Assembly (NCBI GenBank): GCA_017455975.1
Contig: JAFTLK010000053.1
Coordinates: 1-34,567 of the forward strand
Source of the DNA: Clostridia bacterium
GTDB lineage: Bacteria; Bacillota; Clostridia; Oscillospirales; CAG-272
Reading direction: 5' to 3'
DNA: 34,567 nucleotides
The notes under the pieces were generated by a model. The model saw nothing but the letters and a program-made list of their open reading frames with translations, searched no databases and had not been told where the DNA came from. The position numbers were made by a program, and so were the translations under genes. This document shows, piece by piece, positions 7,405-15,199 of the stretch (position 1 is its first letter; every line of letters begins with the position of its first letter).

Positions 7405-8037
7405 ATGTCTGTGGCACGCATCTACGGCGCACGTACCGCATCGCGTGCATACCGCGACCACGCACGTCAGCGCAGACGCGCCATTCTGCGCGGCGGTCTG
7501 AAGTGGGCTTTATACGCGGCGGCAGCATGTCTTCTCTGTGTGATCGAGGGGACATCCTTTGCCTATCGCGGTGCATCGGTGACCGCGTCCCCCTGCCTGC
7601 TTCCGGCATGGGTCTGTGCCGTCGCCATGTATGAGGGCTATATCGGCGGTGCATGGTTCGGCATCGGTGTCGGACTGCTTTCCTCGGCGGCCGGCGGCGA
7701 TCCGGTTTATGTGCTCCCGCCCGTCTTCATGGCCTACGGGCTTGCGGTCGGGCTGCTCGGCACGCGCTTTCTGAAAAAAGGCTTCTTTATTTACGCAGGG
7801 TATGAAACGGCGGTCTGTGCGGTACACGGGCTGCTGCTGCTCGCGATCGCGCTGATCTGCGCAATGGCCTCCGGAACACCGGTGTCTGCCGTATGGCCGC
7901 TTTTGTGGGACGGAGCGATCTCGGACTTTGTGCCGTCCGTGCTCCTTTCCCTGCTTCTGTATCTGCCGCTTTCCGTCATCCGCCGCATCACCGCCGAGCG
8001 AAACGATCCGACCGACAGCATCCGCCTGCGGGCATAA
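7405..8037 (+). CDS. MreD-like integral membrane protein
   Basis: The 210-aa product has a basic cytoplasmic N-terminus (RTASRAYRDHARQRRR) and five or six membrane helices starting near residue 30. The central pattern YEGYIGGAWFGIGVGLLSSAAGG, followed by a helix ending in GLLGTRFLKKG and then a long hydrophobic block, resembles MreD, which helps place the lateral-wall elongation complex. Resemblance is by topology and the GxxxGxxxGLL spacing only; an ECF-type S component is a possible alternative. There is no adjacent mreB or mreC, which weakens the call. GGAGG stands only 4 nt before the ATG at 7405 but 10 nt before an in-frame GTG at 7411, so the true start may be the GTG. It has its own promoter (7329-7358) and terminator (8065-8125). 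Confidence 0.72.
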   Translation: MSVARIYGARTASRAYRDHARQRRRAILRGGLKWALYAAAACLLCVIEGTSFAYRGASVTASPCLLPAWVCAVAMYEGYIGGAWFGIGVGLLSSAAGGDPVYVLPPVFMAYGLAVGLLGTRFLKKGFFIYAGYETAVCAVHGLLLLAIALICAMASGTPVSAVWPLLWDGAISDFVPSVLLSLLLYLPLSVIRRITAERNDPTDSIRLRA

Positions 8038-8064
8038 TGCTGCAAAAACACATCCAACAAAAAT

Positions 8065-8125
8065 GAGCGATTGCATGAAGGGCACCAAAGACAGTATGCC
8101 CGACAAACGCAATCGCTCCGTTTTA
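8065..8125 (+). terminator. Terminator between the MreD-like and AraC-family genes
   Basis: GAGCGATTGC (8065-8074) pairs with GCAATCGCTC (8109-8118), with an inner pair GGGCA (8080-8084)/TGCCC (8097-8101), followed by CGTTTTATTT. A plus-strand A run before 8063 suggests it also ends minus-strand transcripts from the convergent AraC gene. Confidence 0.75.
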
Positions 8126-8160
8126 TTTGGTTCAGAAATCGGAAATCATGACCGCCGGAT

Positions 8161-9009
8161 TCATCGCAGCGTCCGCCTGTATTCCGACGGTGACATTCCG
8201 GTCTGCCGGCGAAAAACGCGGGAAAAATAATGCACGGTACCGAACCCCAGCCGTTCTGCGATCTCGGTGAAATTCAGATGACCGGCGGCAATCAGCACTT
8301 TTGCCGAAGCAATGCGCCGTTCGGTGATGAACGCCGAAACGCCGCCCCCGTACTGCTCGTGAAACAGCAGCTTGAGCTTGGATGTGCTGATGTTGCTGTG
8401 GGCAGCGATGTCTTTCAGCGTGAAATGAGTATCAAGATGCGCATCGATCCATGCGCAGATGGAACGATACTCCTCGGTATGTGCGGACTTTTCGCGGTGT
8501 GTGCCGTCTGCCTCCGTCAGATCGAGCAAAAACAGCTCCAGCCGGTTTTTCAGCCGCTGAAGATCCGCCGCAGTTGCACCGTCGCACAATTCCATTCCGC
8601 TGTAATCGGAATCGGGACCGACATGCCGGAACAGCGGTGCACCCTCGTCTATGATCTGCAGAAATGTCCGGCTTTGTGCGGATGTGAGCGTCATCACGCG
8701 GTTGCAGAGGGTATCCGGAAGCGGTGTATCCGTCTCAAAGCCGAGATTGTTCATCACAGCACGGATCATTCCGCCGCCGGCATGGCTGGTGCCGGGCGCA
8801 TAAATGAGCATCTGACCGGCTGTCAGTGTGATATCCTTCTCGCCGACCCTGAGAGGAGCGGTGCCGCGCTCGATATAAACCAGCTCCGGAAAATCATGGG
8901 ATTCGCTGTTTGTCAGAATACCGTGTATGCTCTGATGGAGTATGGTTACAAAAGCGCGTACCGTCAGACGGCTGTCCGCCGCGGTTTTCGCATACGGTCG
9001 GTTTACCAC
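8161..9009 (-). CDS. AraC-family transcription regulator with cupin sensor domain
   Basis: The 282-aa protein has an N-terminal cupin-like ligand domain (about residues 15-95, with SHDFPELVYIERGTAPLRVG and the GQMLIYAPGTSHAGG strand) and a C-terminal double helix-turn-helix (about 185-282). The first HTH reads FTLKDIAAHSNISTSKLKLLF and the second has the family signature LNFTEIAERLGFGTVHYFSRVFRRQTGMSPSEYRR, split here by its turn. Proteins of this shape usually sense a sugar or related metabolite and activate a neighbouring gene. It is divergent from the Gfo/Idh/MocA oxidoreductase at 9158, across 148 bp, its most likely target. Start is a GTG at 9009 with GGGGGTGAT upstream. The ligand cannot be read from the sequence. 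Confidence 0.93.
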   Translation of the reverse strand: MVNRPYAKTAADSRLTVRAFVTILHQSIHGILTNSESHDFPELVYIERGTAPLRVGEKDITLTAGQMLIYAPGTSHAGGGMIRAVMNNLGFETDTPLPDTLCNRVMTLTSAQSRTFLQIIDEGAPLFRHVGPDSDYSGMELCDGATAADLQRLKNRLELFLLDLTEADGTHREKSAHTEEYRSICAWIDAHLDTHFTLKDIAAHSNISTSKLKLLFHEQYGGGVSAFITERRIASAKVLIAAGHLNFTEIAERLGFGTVHYFSRVFRRQTGMSPSEYRRTLR

Positions 9010-9081
9010 AGGATCACCCCCAAAAATGTCCGATTGTGCAAATTATTTGTCCGATCAGCCAAAGACCGGATGTCTTTTCTG

Positions 9082-9090
9082 TGTTATAAT
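9082..9090 (+). promoter_or_regulatory. Extended -10 promoter of the oxidoreductase gene
   Basis: TGT followed by a perfect TATAAT (9085-9090), about 68 nt before the start codon. No good -35 box is seen at the right distance, which fits a promoter needing an activator such as the divergent AraC protein. Confidence 0.6.
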
Positions 9091-9157
9091 GAAACTGCCG
9101 GATATCATCATGATACACCATTCCGGTAAATTTGTCAAGAGTGAGGAATCGATACTG

Positions 9158-10219
9158 ATGGAAACATTACGATTGGGTCTGATCGGATGCGGCGGCATGA
9201 TGCGCACCCACGCAAGCGCCGTGAATCTCGTCGAGGGCATTGAAATTGTGGCAGTCTGCGATATCATCCGCGAACGTGCGGAATCTGTGGCTGAAGTACT
9301 GAACGCACCGTACATCACCACCGACTTTGAAACGATGGTTGACCGTGTCGATGCCGTTCTTGTGGCGCTGCCGCACGATCTGCATTATGAATGCGGTGTG
9401 TTTTTCGCACGTCACGGCAAGCACGTCATGATGGAAAAGCCGCTTTGCAATACCGAGGAGGAATGTCTTGAGCTGATCCGCGTCTGCGAAGAAAACCGCG
9501 TCACGCTCATGTGCGCCTACCCCGTACGCTTCTGGCCGGGCATTGTCAAGCTGAAGGAGCTGATCGACAGCGGCGAATACGGTGAGATCATCCAGATGTC
9601 TGTCTGGACAGAGCAGCTGACCGGTGCGGATTGGGACGACAATCCCCGCAAGAACTGGGGGCAGACAGCACGGCTCGGCGGCGGACAGCTTTTCTCCCAC
9701 GGATGCCATTATGTGGATATCATGCTGTGGTTCCTCGGAGAGCCGGTGAGCGGTATGCACTTCGGCACCAAAAACGGCACACCCTGGATGCTTCGGGAAG
9801 GCACCAGCGCGGCAATCATCAAGTTCAAAAACGGTGCCATCGGATATCACGGTGCAACCTGGGGCGCACGCGGGACACGGCTTGGTTACGATTTCCAGAT
9901 CCAGACAGAGAAGGGAATGCTCGAATACGATCACGGTGCCGGTGTGGTGCGTCTGTATAACAGCAATATCAGACATGAGCCGGGAACTCTTGAGAAGACG
10001 GGCTGCAAAATTCTCTGGGAACGCAATAAAGGGGAAGGCACGAGCAAGTTGACCAACTATGAGATTGCGCATTTCGTGGACTGTGTCCGTACCGGAAAAA
10101 CACCCATTACCAATGGCAGAGCAGCACTGCAGGGACTGCGTGTGATCTGGGCACTGTATGAAGCGGAGCGGCGCGGTATCACAGCCGATCTGCGCGGACT
10201 GGGACTTGACAATCTCTGA
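9158..10219 (+). CDS. Gfo/Idh/MocA-family NAD(P)-dependent oxidoreductase
   Basis: The 353-aa enzyme begins with a Rossmann fold: GLIGCGGMM (7-15) binds the dinucleotide and Asp35 (VAVCD) ends the second strand. The family motif EKPL is at 93-96, its Lys being the usual catalytic or nicotinamide-binding residue. The C-terminal alpha/beta domain carries GGGQLFSHGCHYVDIMLWFLGEP (about 174-196, central His and Asp), normally part of the sugar-binding site. These enzymes oxidise or reduce sugars, inositols or glycosides; the substrate is not deducible. Start at 9158 was chosen because the Rossmann strand begins five residues later and GAGGA lies upstream; an earlier in-frame ATG adds a non-homologous leader. 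Likely controlled by the divergent AraC regulator. Confidence 0.93.
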   Translation: METLRLGLIGCGGMMRTHASAVNLVEGIEIVAVCDIIRERAESVAEVLNAPYITTDFETMVDRVDAVLVALPHDLHYECGVFFARHGKHVMMEKPLCNTEEECLELIRVCEENRVTLMCAYPVRFWPGIVKLKELIDSGEYGEIIQMSVWTEQLTGADWDDNPRKNWGQTARLGGGQLFSHGCHYVDIMLWFLGEPVSGMHFGTKNGTPWMLREGTSAAIIKFKNGAIGYHGATWGARGTRLGYDFQIQTEKGMLEYDHGAGVVRLYNSNIRHEPGTLEKTGCKILWERNKGEGTSKLTNYEIAHFVDCVRTGKTPITNGRAALQGLRVIWALYEAERRGITADLRGLGLDNL

Positions 10220-10241
10220 TACAGAGCGCATTTGCAAATAC

Positions 10242-10269
10242 AAACGGGAGAACATCGTTCTCCCGTTTT
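10242..10269. terminator. Bidirectional terminator
   Basis: A 12-bp perfect stem (10242-10253 with 10257-10268, loop ATC) has T residues on its right side and A residues on its left. It lies between the convergent oxidoreductase and phosphoesterase genes and can serve both. Confidence 0.8.
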
Positions 10270-10291
10270 GACTGTTTATATCAAGTTCCGA

Positions 10292-10999
10292 TTATCCCAA
10301 TTCCACAATTCTTACCGCATCGGCGGTTTCCCCCTCACAAAGTGCCGGAAGCGTCAGATAGCGGATCCCGTTGACAACGGAGTCCTTACCCGGATGATAG
10401 TGACCGCTGATAACGCCGTGCACAACGCCGCTTTCCTCAAAGATCCGGCGGATCAGCGCATCGTTTGACAGTCGGTGGTTTTCAGGGATCGCGGGATCGA
10501 GATTCTGATGCATAAAAACATAGACCGGAGTATCTGCCGCCGACAGCTGTGTCCGAAGTGCATCCGTGTGCGGATAACACGTATTTGTCCAGTCGGAATG
10601 ACCGGGTCCATAATGCGTTCCGTCGGAGAAATGGCAGGCATCCAGAAAGAGCAGCGTCACGCCGTCCGCCGAAACCGGATGCGGCCGGTGCTTCTGCCCG
10701 AGCATTTTGTAAAACGCATCCTCGGTAAAGACAAACGCATCATGATTGCCCATCAGACAAAGCGTGGGGATGGGAGAATCGTCCATGACAGCGGCACAGG
10801 CACGCAGATTGTCACATTCCTGCGCATAGGATGCTTCCGTGTCGGTCAGATCACCCAGACACAGCACAAGATCACAGCCTGTGTCCCCGAACATCCGGTA
10901 GGCTTCCATCATTTTTTCAAGCGACTTGCTGTTATACCGGCATCCGCAGGTCAAGTGCGCAGAGGAATAATGCGAATCCGAGAAAAGTCCGAGCTTCAT
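10292..10999 (-). CDS. Calcineurin-like metallophosphoesterase
   Basis: The 235-aa protein carries the full metallophosphoesterase set: D8-x-H10 (SDSH), GD at 49-50, the GNHD motif (84-87), a later His in MHQN, and the GHYH motif near residue 200. The two-metal site is therefore intact. There is no signal peptide, so it is cytoplasmic. Substrate is unknown; members act on phosphomonoesters, nucleotides or cyclic nucleotides. Its ATG at 10999 overlaps the stop of the zinc-ribbon membrane protein by 4 nt (ATGA), so the pair is translationally coupled. The transcript starts at the strong promoter 11836-11864 and ends at the hairpin 10242-10268. Confidence 0.92.
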   Translation of the reverse strand: MKLGLFSDSHYSSAHLTCGCRYNSKSLEKMMEAYRMFGDTGCDLVLCLGDLTDTEASYAQECDNLRACAAVMDDSPIPTLCLMGNHDAFVFTEDAFYKMLGQKHRPHPVSADGVTLLFLDACHFSDGTHYGPGHSDWTNTCYPHTDALRTQLSAADTPVYVFMHQNLDPAIPENHRLSNDALIRRIFEESGVVHGVISGHYHPGKDSVVNGIRYLTLPALCEGETADAVRIVELG

Positions 11000-11796
11000 G
11001 GCTGTATTTCCTCATCAAGCACGGCATACGCAGCATTGAATCCGGGCGCGGTATGTTGGGTATACTGCGTATCGGTCAAAGACACCGTACCTGTGCCCTC
11101 TCCGTAAAAGGTCACAACATCACCCGGCAGGAGATTGATTCGGTTTTCGAGAACGCAGTCGCGCACAAGGATCACAAAGGTCTGTTCCGCATCCGAACAG
11201 AGATAATAATTCGGATAGCGGTCATGGCTGTAGCTGCCCTCAACATCGGTGACAGCCTCACGCACCGTCAGCGTAACTGCGACCTTCTGTCCCACGCGGC
11301 TGTCCGCAGTCCGATAGTAGGCTTCTGCATCGGTCACCTCACAGGCGGCGATATACGCATCCCGGGGCATTCCGGTATCGACCGGGTGTGAAAACTGACC
11401 GCGGAGCATACCGATCAGCATGCCGCCGACACCCCACGAAACGAGGACGGTATACAGCAGTGCTGCTGCAACAAAAATGATCTTCTGCTTTTTGGGATGC
11501 GGACTTGTGATAAGCAGAACGAGTCCGATCATCGGCATAAACACCATGGCCAGCACGATGAACCACCACGAATGATACCATTCCACAAACGTCACCCGCG
11601 AGGATGCGCGCGAAAAGTTTTGCTTTTTGACCTTGACGGGCTTTCTGTTTCCGGCGCGATACTCCTCCGGACAGAACGCCTGACAGATCGGACAGTATTC
11701 CGATGACGGCGCAAAATAGCTGCCGCATTCCGGACATTGATTGAGGTCCGGGCGGTCGAGCTCATCCGTATCGTGTGAACCGAGCAGTCGTCCCAT
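10996..11796 (-). CDS. Zinc-ribbon membrane protein with C-terminal OB-like domain
   Basis: The 266-aa protein starts with a four-Cys zinc ribbon (CPECG and CPIC, about residues 21-40) and a basic linker (KPVKVKKQNFSR). Two membrane helices follow (about 75-98 and 104-128). The last 130 residues look like an extracytoplasmic beta-rich domain reading RVGQKVAVTLTVREAV...LLPGDVVTFYGEGTGTVS, resembling the OB-fold regions found in some clostridial zinc-ribbon membrane proteins. Function unknown. I chose the ATG at 11796, with AAAGGG 9-10 nt upstream; an ATG at 11805 lies too close to that site. It is the first gene of a coupled pair with the phosphoesterase and has its own consensus promoter. No similarity to transporters or kinases is visible. 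Confidence 0.83.
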   Translation of the reverse strand: MGRLLGSHDTDELDRPDLNQCPECGSYFAPSSEYCPICQAFCPEEYRAGNRKPVKVKKQNFSRASSRVTFVEWYHSWWFIVLAMVFMPMIGLVLLITSPHPKKQKIIFVAAALLYTVLVSWGVGGMLIGMLRGQFSHPVDTGMPRDAYIAACEVTDAEAYYRTADSRVGQKVAVTLTVREAVTDVEGSYSHDRYPNYYLCSDAEQTFVILVRDCVLENRINLLPGDVVTFYGEGTGTVSLTDTQYTQHTAPGFNAAYAVLDEEIQP

Positions 11797-11835
11797 ATCT
11801 GTCATCCCTTTCCGTTTCCATAGATTTCTGCTTTC

Positions 11836-11864
11836 ATTATAACACATCCGAAAAAGAATGTCAA
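11836..11864 (-). promoter_or_regulatory. Consensus promoter of the zinc-ribbon/phosphoesterase operon
   Basis: Minus-strand TTGACA (11864-11859), 17 nt, TATAAT (11841-11836): both boxes perfect. It lies back to back with the promoter at 11891-11919. Confidence 0.85.
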
Positions 11865-11890
11865 TGCCCAGACAAATGCGATGAAAAGAA

Positions 11891-11919
11891 TTGACTTTTT
11901 TCACACAACATGGTAAAAT
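11891..11919 (+). promoter_or_regulatory. Promoter of the intact solute-binding gene
   Basis: TTGACT (11891-11896), 17 nt, TAAAAT (11914-11919), about 50 nt before the start codon. The -35 boxes of the two divergent promoters are 26 bp apart. Confidence 0.7.
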
Positions 11920-11968
11920 AAAGGAAGACAACACGCATCCCCATGAATTACGAAAAAGGAGACCGGAT

Positions 11969-13429
11969 ATGAAGAAACAATTGACACTGACGGTGCTTGC
12001 AGCGCTTCTGCTTGCATCGTTTGCATCCTGCGGTGATGCAAAAAATCCCTCCGCCGATACCACAGCCGATACCGCAGCAGCAGACACTGCTGCCGAAACC
12101 GCCGCTCCCTCTCTGCTCGATGATCTCGGTGAACGGGATCTGGGCGGCATGGTTTACACCATCTTCGACTGCAACGCGCATTCCGCCATTCAGGCAAACA
12201 TTCCCGGTGAGGAAATGAACGGTGAGGTCATCAACGATGCCCTGCTGACACGCGACCTCTATCTGGAAGAACGCTACAACTGCGAAATCGAATATATCCA
12301 GCAAAACGATATCAATAAGCTCAAATCCATGGTTACCGCAGGCGACGATGAATGGCAGATGATCATCGCAACGATGGTTTCGCTCAATTCACAGGCAACC
12401 GCCGGCTACCTTGCCGACATGTGCGCAATGCCCCATCTGGAAATGGATCAGAACTGGTGGAATCCCTTGATGTACCAGAACATGCGCCTGCATGATGCAA
12501 TGTACTTCACCTCCTCCGACATCGCACCCGGTGTCTACAAGATGCCCGGCTGTATGTTCCTCAACCTCAAGCTGTACACCGATTATGACTACGATTTTGA
12601 CATTTTCCAATCCGTCATTGACGGCAAGTGGACCGTCGATCAGCTGCGCACAATGACAAAGGATATGGACAATGACCTGAACATGGACAATTCCTGGAAT
12701 GTCGACGATGACTTCTTCGGCTTTGCCATGCAGAAAGACTCCACCGAAGCGGTACAGATCCTTCTGACCGGTGCAGGTGTGCAGTTCTCGCACATCAACG
12801 ATGCCGGCGACAACATCACCTGCGACCTGCTCTCCGACAGCCATGCCGTACAGGTCATTGAGGGGGTCACGGACCTGTTCAAGACCATCAATCTCGGTGC
12901 GGACGGCGATATCAACGGCTTCTCCAACATCCTCTTTGAGGGTGACCGCGCGCTGTTCTTTATGCACAAGCTCGAGTCCGCCGCCGTTCACTTGCGCGAT
13001 ATGGAATCCGACTATCTGATTCTGCCCGCCCCGAAATGGGACGAAAAGCAGGAATCGTATTACTCCTTCCTGTCTCCGTGGGGCTCCTGCTTTATCGCAC
13101 TGCCGCAGACGGTTTCCGGAAACGAAAATTACGGTTTCTTAACCGAAGCGCTGGCACGCTATTCCCGCGAGGTCGTCCGTCCGGTCGCCTATGATCTCGT
13201 CTACAAGGAAAAGGACTCCCGTGACGAGCGCTCCGCAAAAGTGCTTGACATCCTGCTTGACTGCACCTACATCGACTTTGCGTCTCTTTATAACTTCGGC
13301 TCCGTCAACAACACGCTGGTCGATGTTCTCTACAAGGACGCACCGCTTGCCTCCGGAATTGAAAAGAACCAGTCGAAGATTGATACAGCAATTGCCGATC
13401 TGGTCGAGGCATGGAAGCCGATTGAATAA
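11969..13429 (+). CDS. Extracellular solute-binding lipoprotein (monocistronic)
   Basis: The 486-aa protein has a lipoprotein signal with the modified Cys at residue 21 (FASC), a Thr/Ala/Asp-rich linker (about 28-46) and then a two-lobed family-1-type solute-binding fold. Motifs shared with the other copies here are a WW pair (DQNWWNP), DGKWTVDQL, an acidic loop corresponding to an EF-hand-like loop in the other copies, and LRDMESDYLILPAPKWDE. It would hold a ligand, probably an oligosaccharide or similar, at the outer membrane face and pass it to an ABC permease. No permease or ATPase gene is adjacent. It has its own promoter and a strong terminator, so it is a single-gene unit. Start 11969 is fixed by AAGGAG 7-8 nt upstream and by the signal peptide. 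It is the closest paralogue of the broken gene at 448-1905. Confidence 0.92.
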   Translation: MKKQLTLTVLAALLLASFASCGDAKNPSADTTADTAAADTAAETAAPSLLDDLGERDLGGMVYTIFDCNAHSAIQANIPGEEMNGEVINDALLTRDLYLEERYNCEIEYIQQNDINKLKSMVTAGDDEWQMIIATMVSLNSQATAGYLADMCAMPHLEMDQNWWNPLMYQNMRLHDAMYFTSSDIAPGVYKMPGCMFLNLKLYTDYDYDFDIFQSVIDGKWTVDQLRTMTKDMDNDLNMDNSWNVDDDFFGFAMQKDSTEAVQILLTGAGVQFSHINDAGDNITCDLLSDSHAVQVIEGVTDLFKTINLGADGDINGFSNILFEGDRALFFMHKLESAAVHLRDMESDYLILPAPKWDEKQESYYSFLSPWGSCFIALPQTVSGNENYGFLTEALARYSREVVRPVAYDLVYKEKDSRDERSAKVLDILLDCTYIDFASLYNFGSVNNTLVDVLYKDAPLASGIEKNQSKIDTAIADLVEAWKPIE

Positions 13430-13448
13430 CCGAATACCGAAAAAAAGA

Positions 13449-13492
13449 ATTGCCGCAGAACGAGAAACCGTTCTGCGGCAATGTTTGATTTT
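13449..13492 (+). terminator. Terminator of the solute-binding gene
   Basis: A 14-bp perfect stem (13449-13462 with 13469-13482, 6-nt loop) is followed by GTTTGATTTT, with an A run on the left side. The remaining gap to 13599 shows no gene. Confidence 0.87.
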
Positions 13493-13599
13493 CCGTCAGC
13501 CGGAGCAGATCAAAGCATGGAGAAAGTCAAGCCATTCATGCTGTCGTTATGATACAACCGATGTCGATACCATCGTAGTATCGAACCGACCACGGGACA

Positions 13600-13998
13600 T
13601 TACGCGAGCATGGTGACATCACTGTCAGCCGGTGCGGCCGCAGTGGGCTGCATATACGGCTGCTGCACGGGCGGGACCTGCTGAGTCGGGCCTGCCGGCG
13701 GGACATGGTGGGTATTCTTTGTGATCCAGTGCTGCATCTTGATCGGGACCCAAAGACCGAAAATGCCGATGGTGATGACGGTCAGAAGACCCCACAGCAG
13801 AAATTTGCCGAGCAGGTGCAGACCGCGGCCGACAAAGATCAGCTGCTGTCCGTCGATCCATGTATGACGGCAGATCCAGCGCTGGCGCATACAGATGGCC
13901 CACGGGGTGCCGATGCCGAGGGTGATGAGGATCAGAAGAGCCTGCAGAAGCGAGATACCGATGTTGCCGAGAACACCGCCTGTGAATTTGGATTCCAT
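13600..13998 (-). CDS. DUF898-like membrane protein
   Basis: The 132-aa protein has two long hydrophobic stretches (about residues 8-34 and 58-86), each containing a repeated TLGIGTPW / TIGIFGLWVP motif, around a central WICRHTWIDGQQLIF segment. This pattern is that of the DUF898 (YjgN) family of small membrane proteins of unknown function, here about one third the length of the E. coli member. The C-terminal 40 residues are a Pro/Gln-rich cytoplasmic tail (HVPPAGPTQQVPPVQQPY). AAGGAGA stands 9 nt before the ATG at 13998. It follows the M15-like gene by 27 nt on the same strand and is probably co-transcribed with it. Confidence 0.82.
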   Translation of the reverse strand: MESKFTGGVLGNIGISLLQALLILITLGIGTPWAICMRQRWICRHTWIDGQQLIFVGRGLHLLGKFLLWGLLTVITIGIFGLWVPIKMQHWITKNTHHVPPAGPTQQVPPVQQPYMQPTAAAPADSDVTMLA

Positions 13999-14025
13999 AA
14001 GATTGTCTCCTTTTGATACTGTCTT

Positions 14026-15015
14026 TTATTTTGGTTGTTCTATTTTATGATCCAGAATACCGGATACATAATAATAGCGGTAGGTATTGTCAAAGGACAC
14101 CTCGACCTCCGACAGCGTGTCGGGAATGAAAATGGTATCCTCTGTTTCGGTCTGGCGGTAAATGACATACGTGTTTGTCTTGCCGTCCTCGCCGGTGAAG
14201 TCGACCAGATAGTAGCGGCGCTTCGTTGTATATGCCTCCTCAACGTACTCCTCCAGCGGAATTCTCTGCTTGTATAAGAGTGCGGCATGCGGCTGACCGA
14301 CATAATGGATGTGCCACGGCTGGAAGAACACACCGGTCCATTCGCCCTCCCAGAACGGATAACGGACGACAAAGCCGAACCGCCATGCGTTGTGGTACAG
14401 CCATTCTGCCATATCGGAGGTCATGTAAGTACGGAAATCCTCACCTTCGATGAGCAGATCGACCGAGGTTCCCGTGATGTGCTCACTGGTATCGTAATAT
14501 TCGATCATATAGCAGTCGTTGCCCAGATCCTTTTCCGGGACAGCACCGTCGATATAAGAATCCCCCAGCGCAAAACGGGCGCCTGTTTCTTTTTCTGCCG
14601 CGTCGAGCAGCTGCTTCAGCGCATCTGCCGCACCGCGGATCATCGTGACCGTGCCGTAGCCCTCAATCTCGGTTTCCTCCAGCAAAAGCGAAAAATCCTC
14701 GTCATGGATAAAGTACCGGTCATTGAGGATGTAAAGACCGTTGGTATAGTTGATACCCTCGACCTTGCCGCGGCGCAGATCGTCGAGCGCGTAGTAGGTG
14801 ATCTGTGTCTCGGGATCGCAGATATCCTCGACATAGTCTGTATAATAGACCTCCGATACCGTTTCGATGCGGCTTCGGCCGAAATACCGGTCGACAATGC
14901 CCCATGTGACATTCGGTCTTGTGAGCAGAATGATGATCCAGATCACAAGGCAGGCACCGAGGAAGATCCCCCAGTTGCGGGCGAGCAGAAGCCACCGTTT
15001 GGTGCGGTTTTTCAT
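14026..15015 (-). CDS. Membrane-anchored M15/VanY-type D,D-carboxypeptidase-like protein
   Basis: The 329-aa protein has one N-terminal membrane helix (about 14-31) and an extracytoplasmic M15 domain. The first two zinc ligands are present: His179 and Asp186 in SEHITGTSVD. The third, His235, is in QPWHIHYVG. The segment W..GFVVRYP and the closing LEEYV also match VanY/LdcB proteins, which trim D-Ala or related residues from wall peptides. The catalytic Glu of the usual EPWH motif is Gln232 here, so the enzyme may bind zinc and peptide without normal catalysis. GAAAGGA stands 7 nt before the ATG at 15015. The gene downstream is the DUF898-like protein; upstream, the palindrome at 15097-15170 separates it from the ABC exporter. 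Confidence 0.88.
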   Translation of the reverse strand: MKNRTKRWLLLARNWGIFLGACLVIWIIILLTRPNVTWGIVDRYFGRSRIETVSEVYYTDYVEDICDPETQITYYALDDLRRGKVEGINYTNGLYILNDRYFIHDEDFSLLLEETEIEGYGTVTMIRGAADALKQLLDAAEKETGARFALGDSYIDGAVPEKDLGNDCYMIEYYDTSEHITGTSVDLLIEGEDFRTYMTSDMAEWLYHNAWRFGFVVRYPFWEGEWTGVFFQPWHIHYVGQPHAALLYKQRIPLEEYVEEAYTTKRRYYLVDFTGEDGKTNTYVIYRQTETEDTIFIPDTLSEVEVSFDNTYRYYYVSGILDHKIEQPK

Positions 15016-15096
15016 GTTTTTTTCCTTTCTTTTTGAAAATAACGGGGAATGATTTCTGAAATCGGATGATACTTTGGTTTATCGCATATCTTCCTC

Positions 15097-15170
15097 TGTA
15101 GGGACAGGCGTCCCCGACTGTCCCATGCGGTTATTTTTCTCAGGGACAGTCGAGGACGCCTGTCCCTACA
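15097..15170. repeat. 28-bp-arm palindromic repeat (REP/MITE-like)
   Basis: Arms 15097-15124 and 15143-15170 are complementary over 28 bp with a single mismatch, separated by an 18-nt loop. There is no T run on either side, so it is not a classical terminator. It lies between the ABC exporter genes and the M15-like gene; a stable transcript hairpin of this size could slow exonucleases or attenuate read-through. Confidence 0.85.
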
Positions 15171-15199
15171 AATATGTCTTGTCTGTGACCTGTATGAGA

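Noticed and set aside
9040..9157. N-terminal extension of the oxidoreductase reaching upstream of 9158
   Set aside because: The extension contains the promoter -10 box and adds residues before the Rossmann strand that no family member needs.
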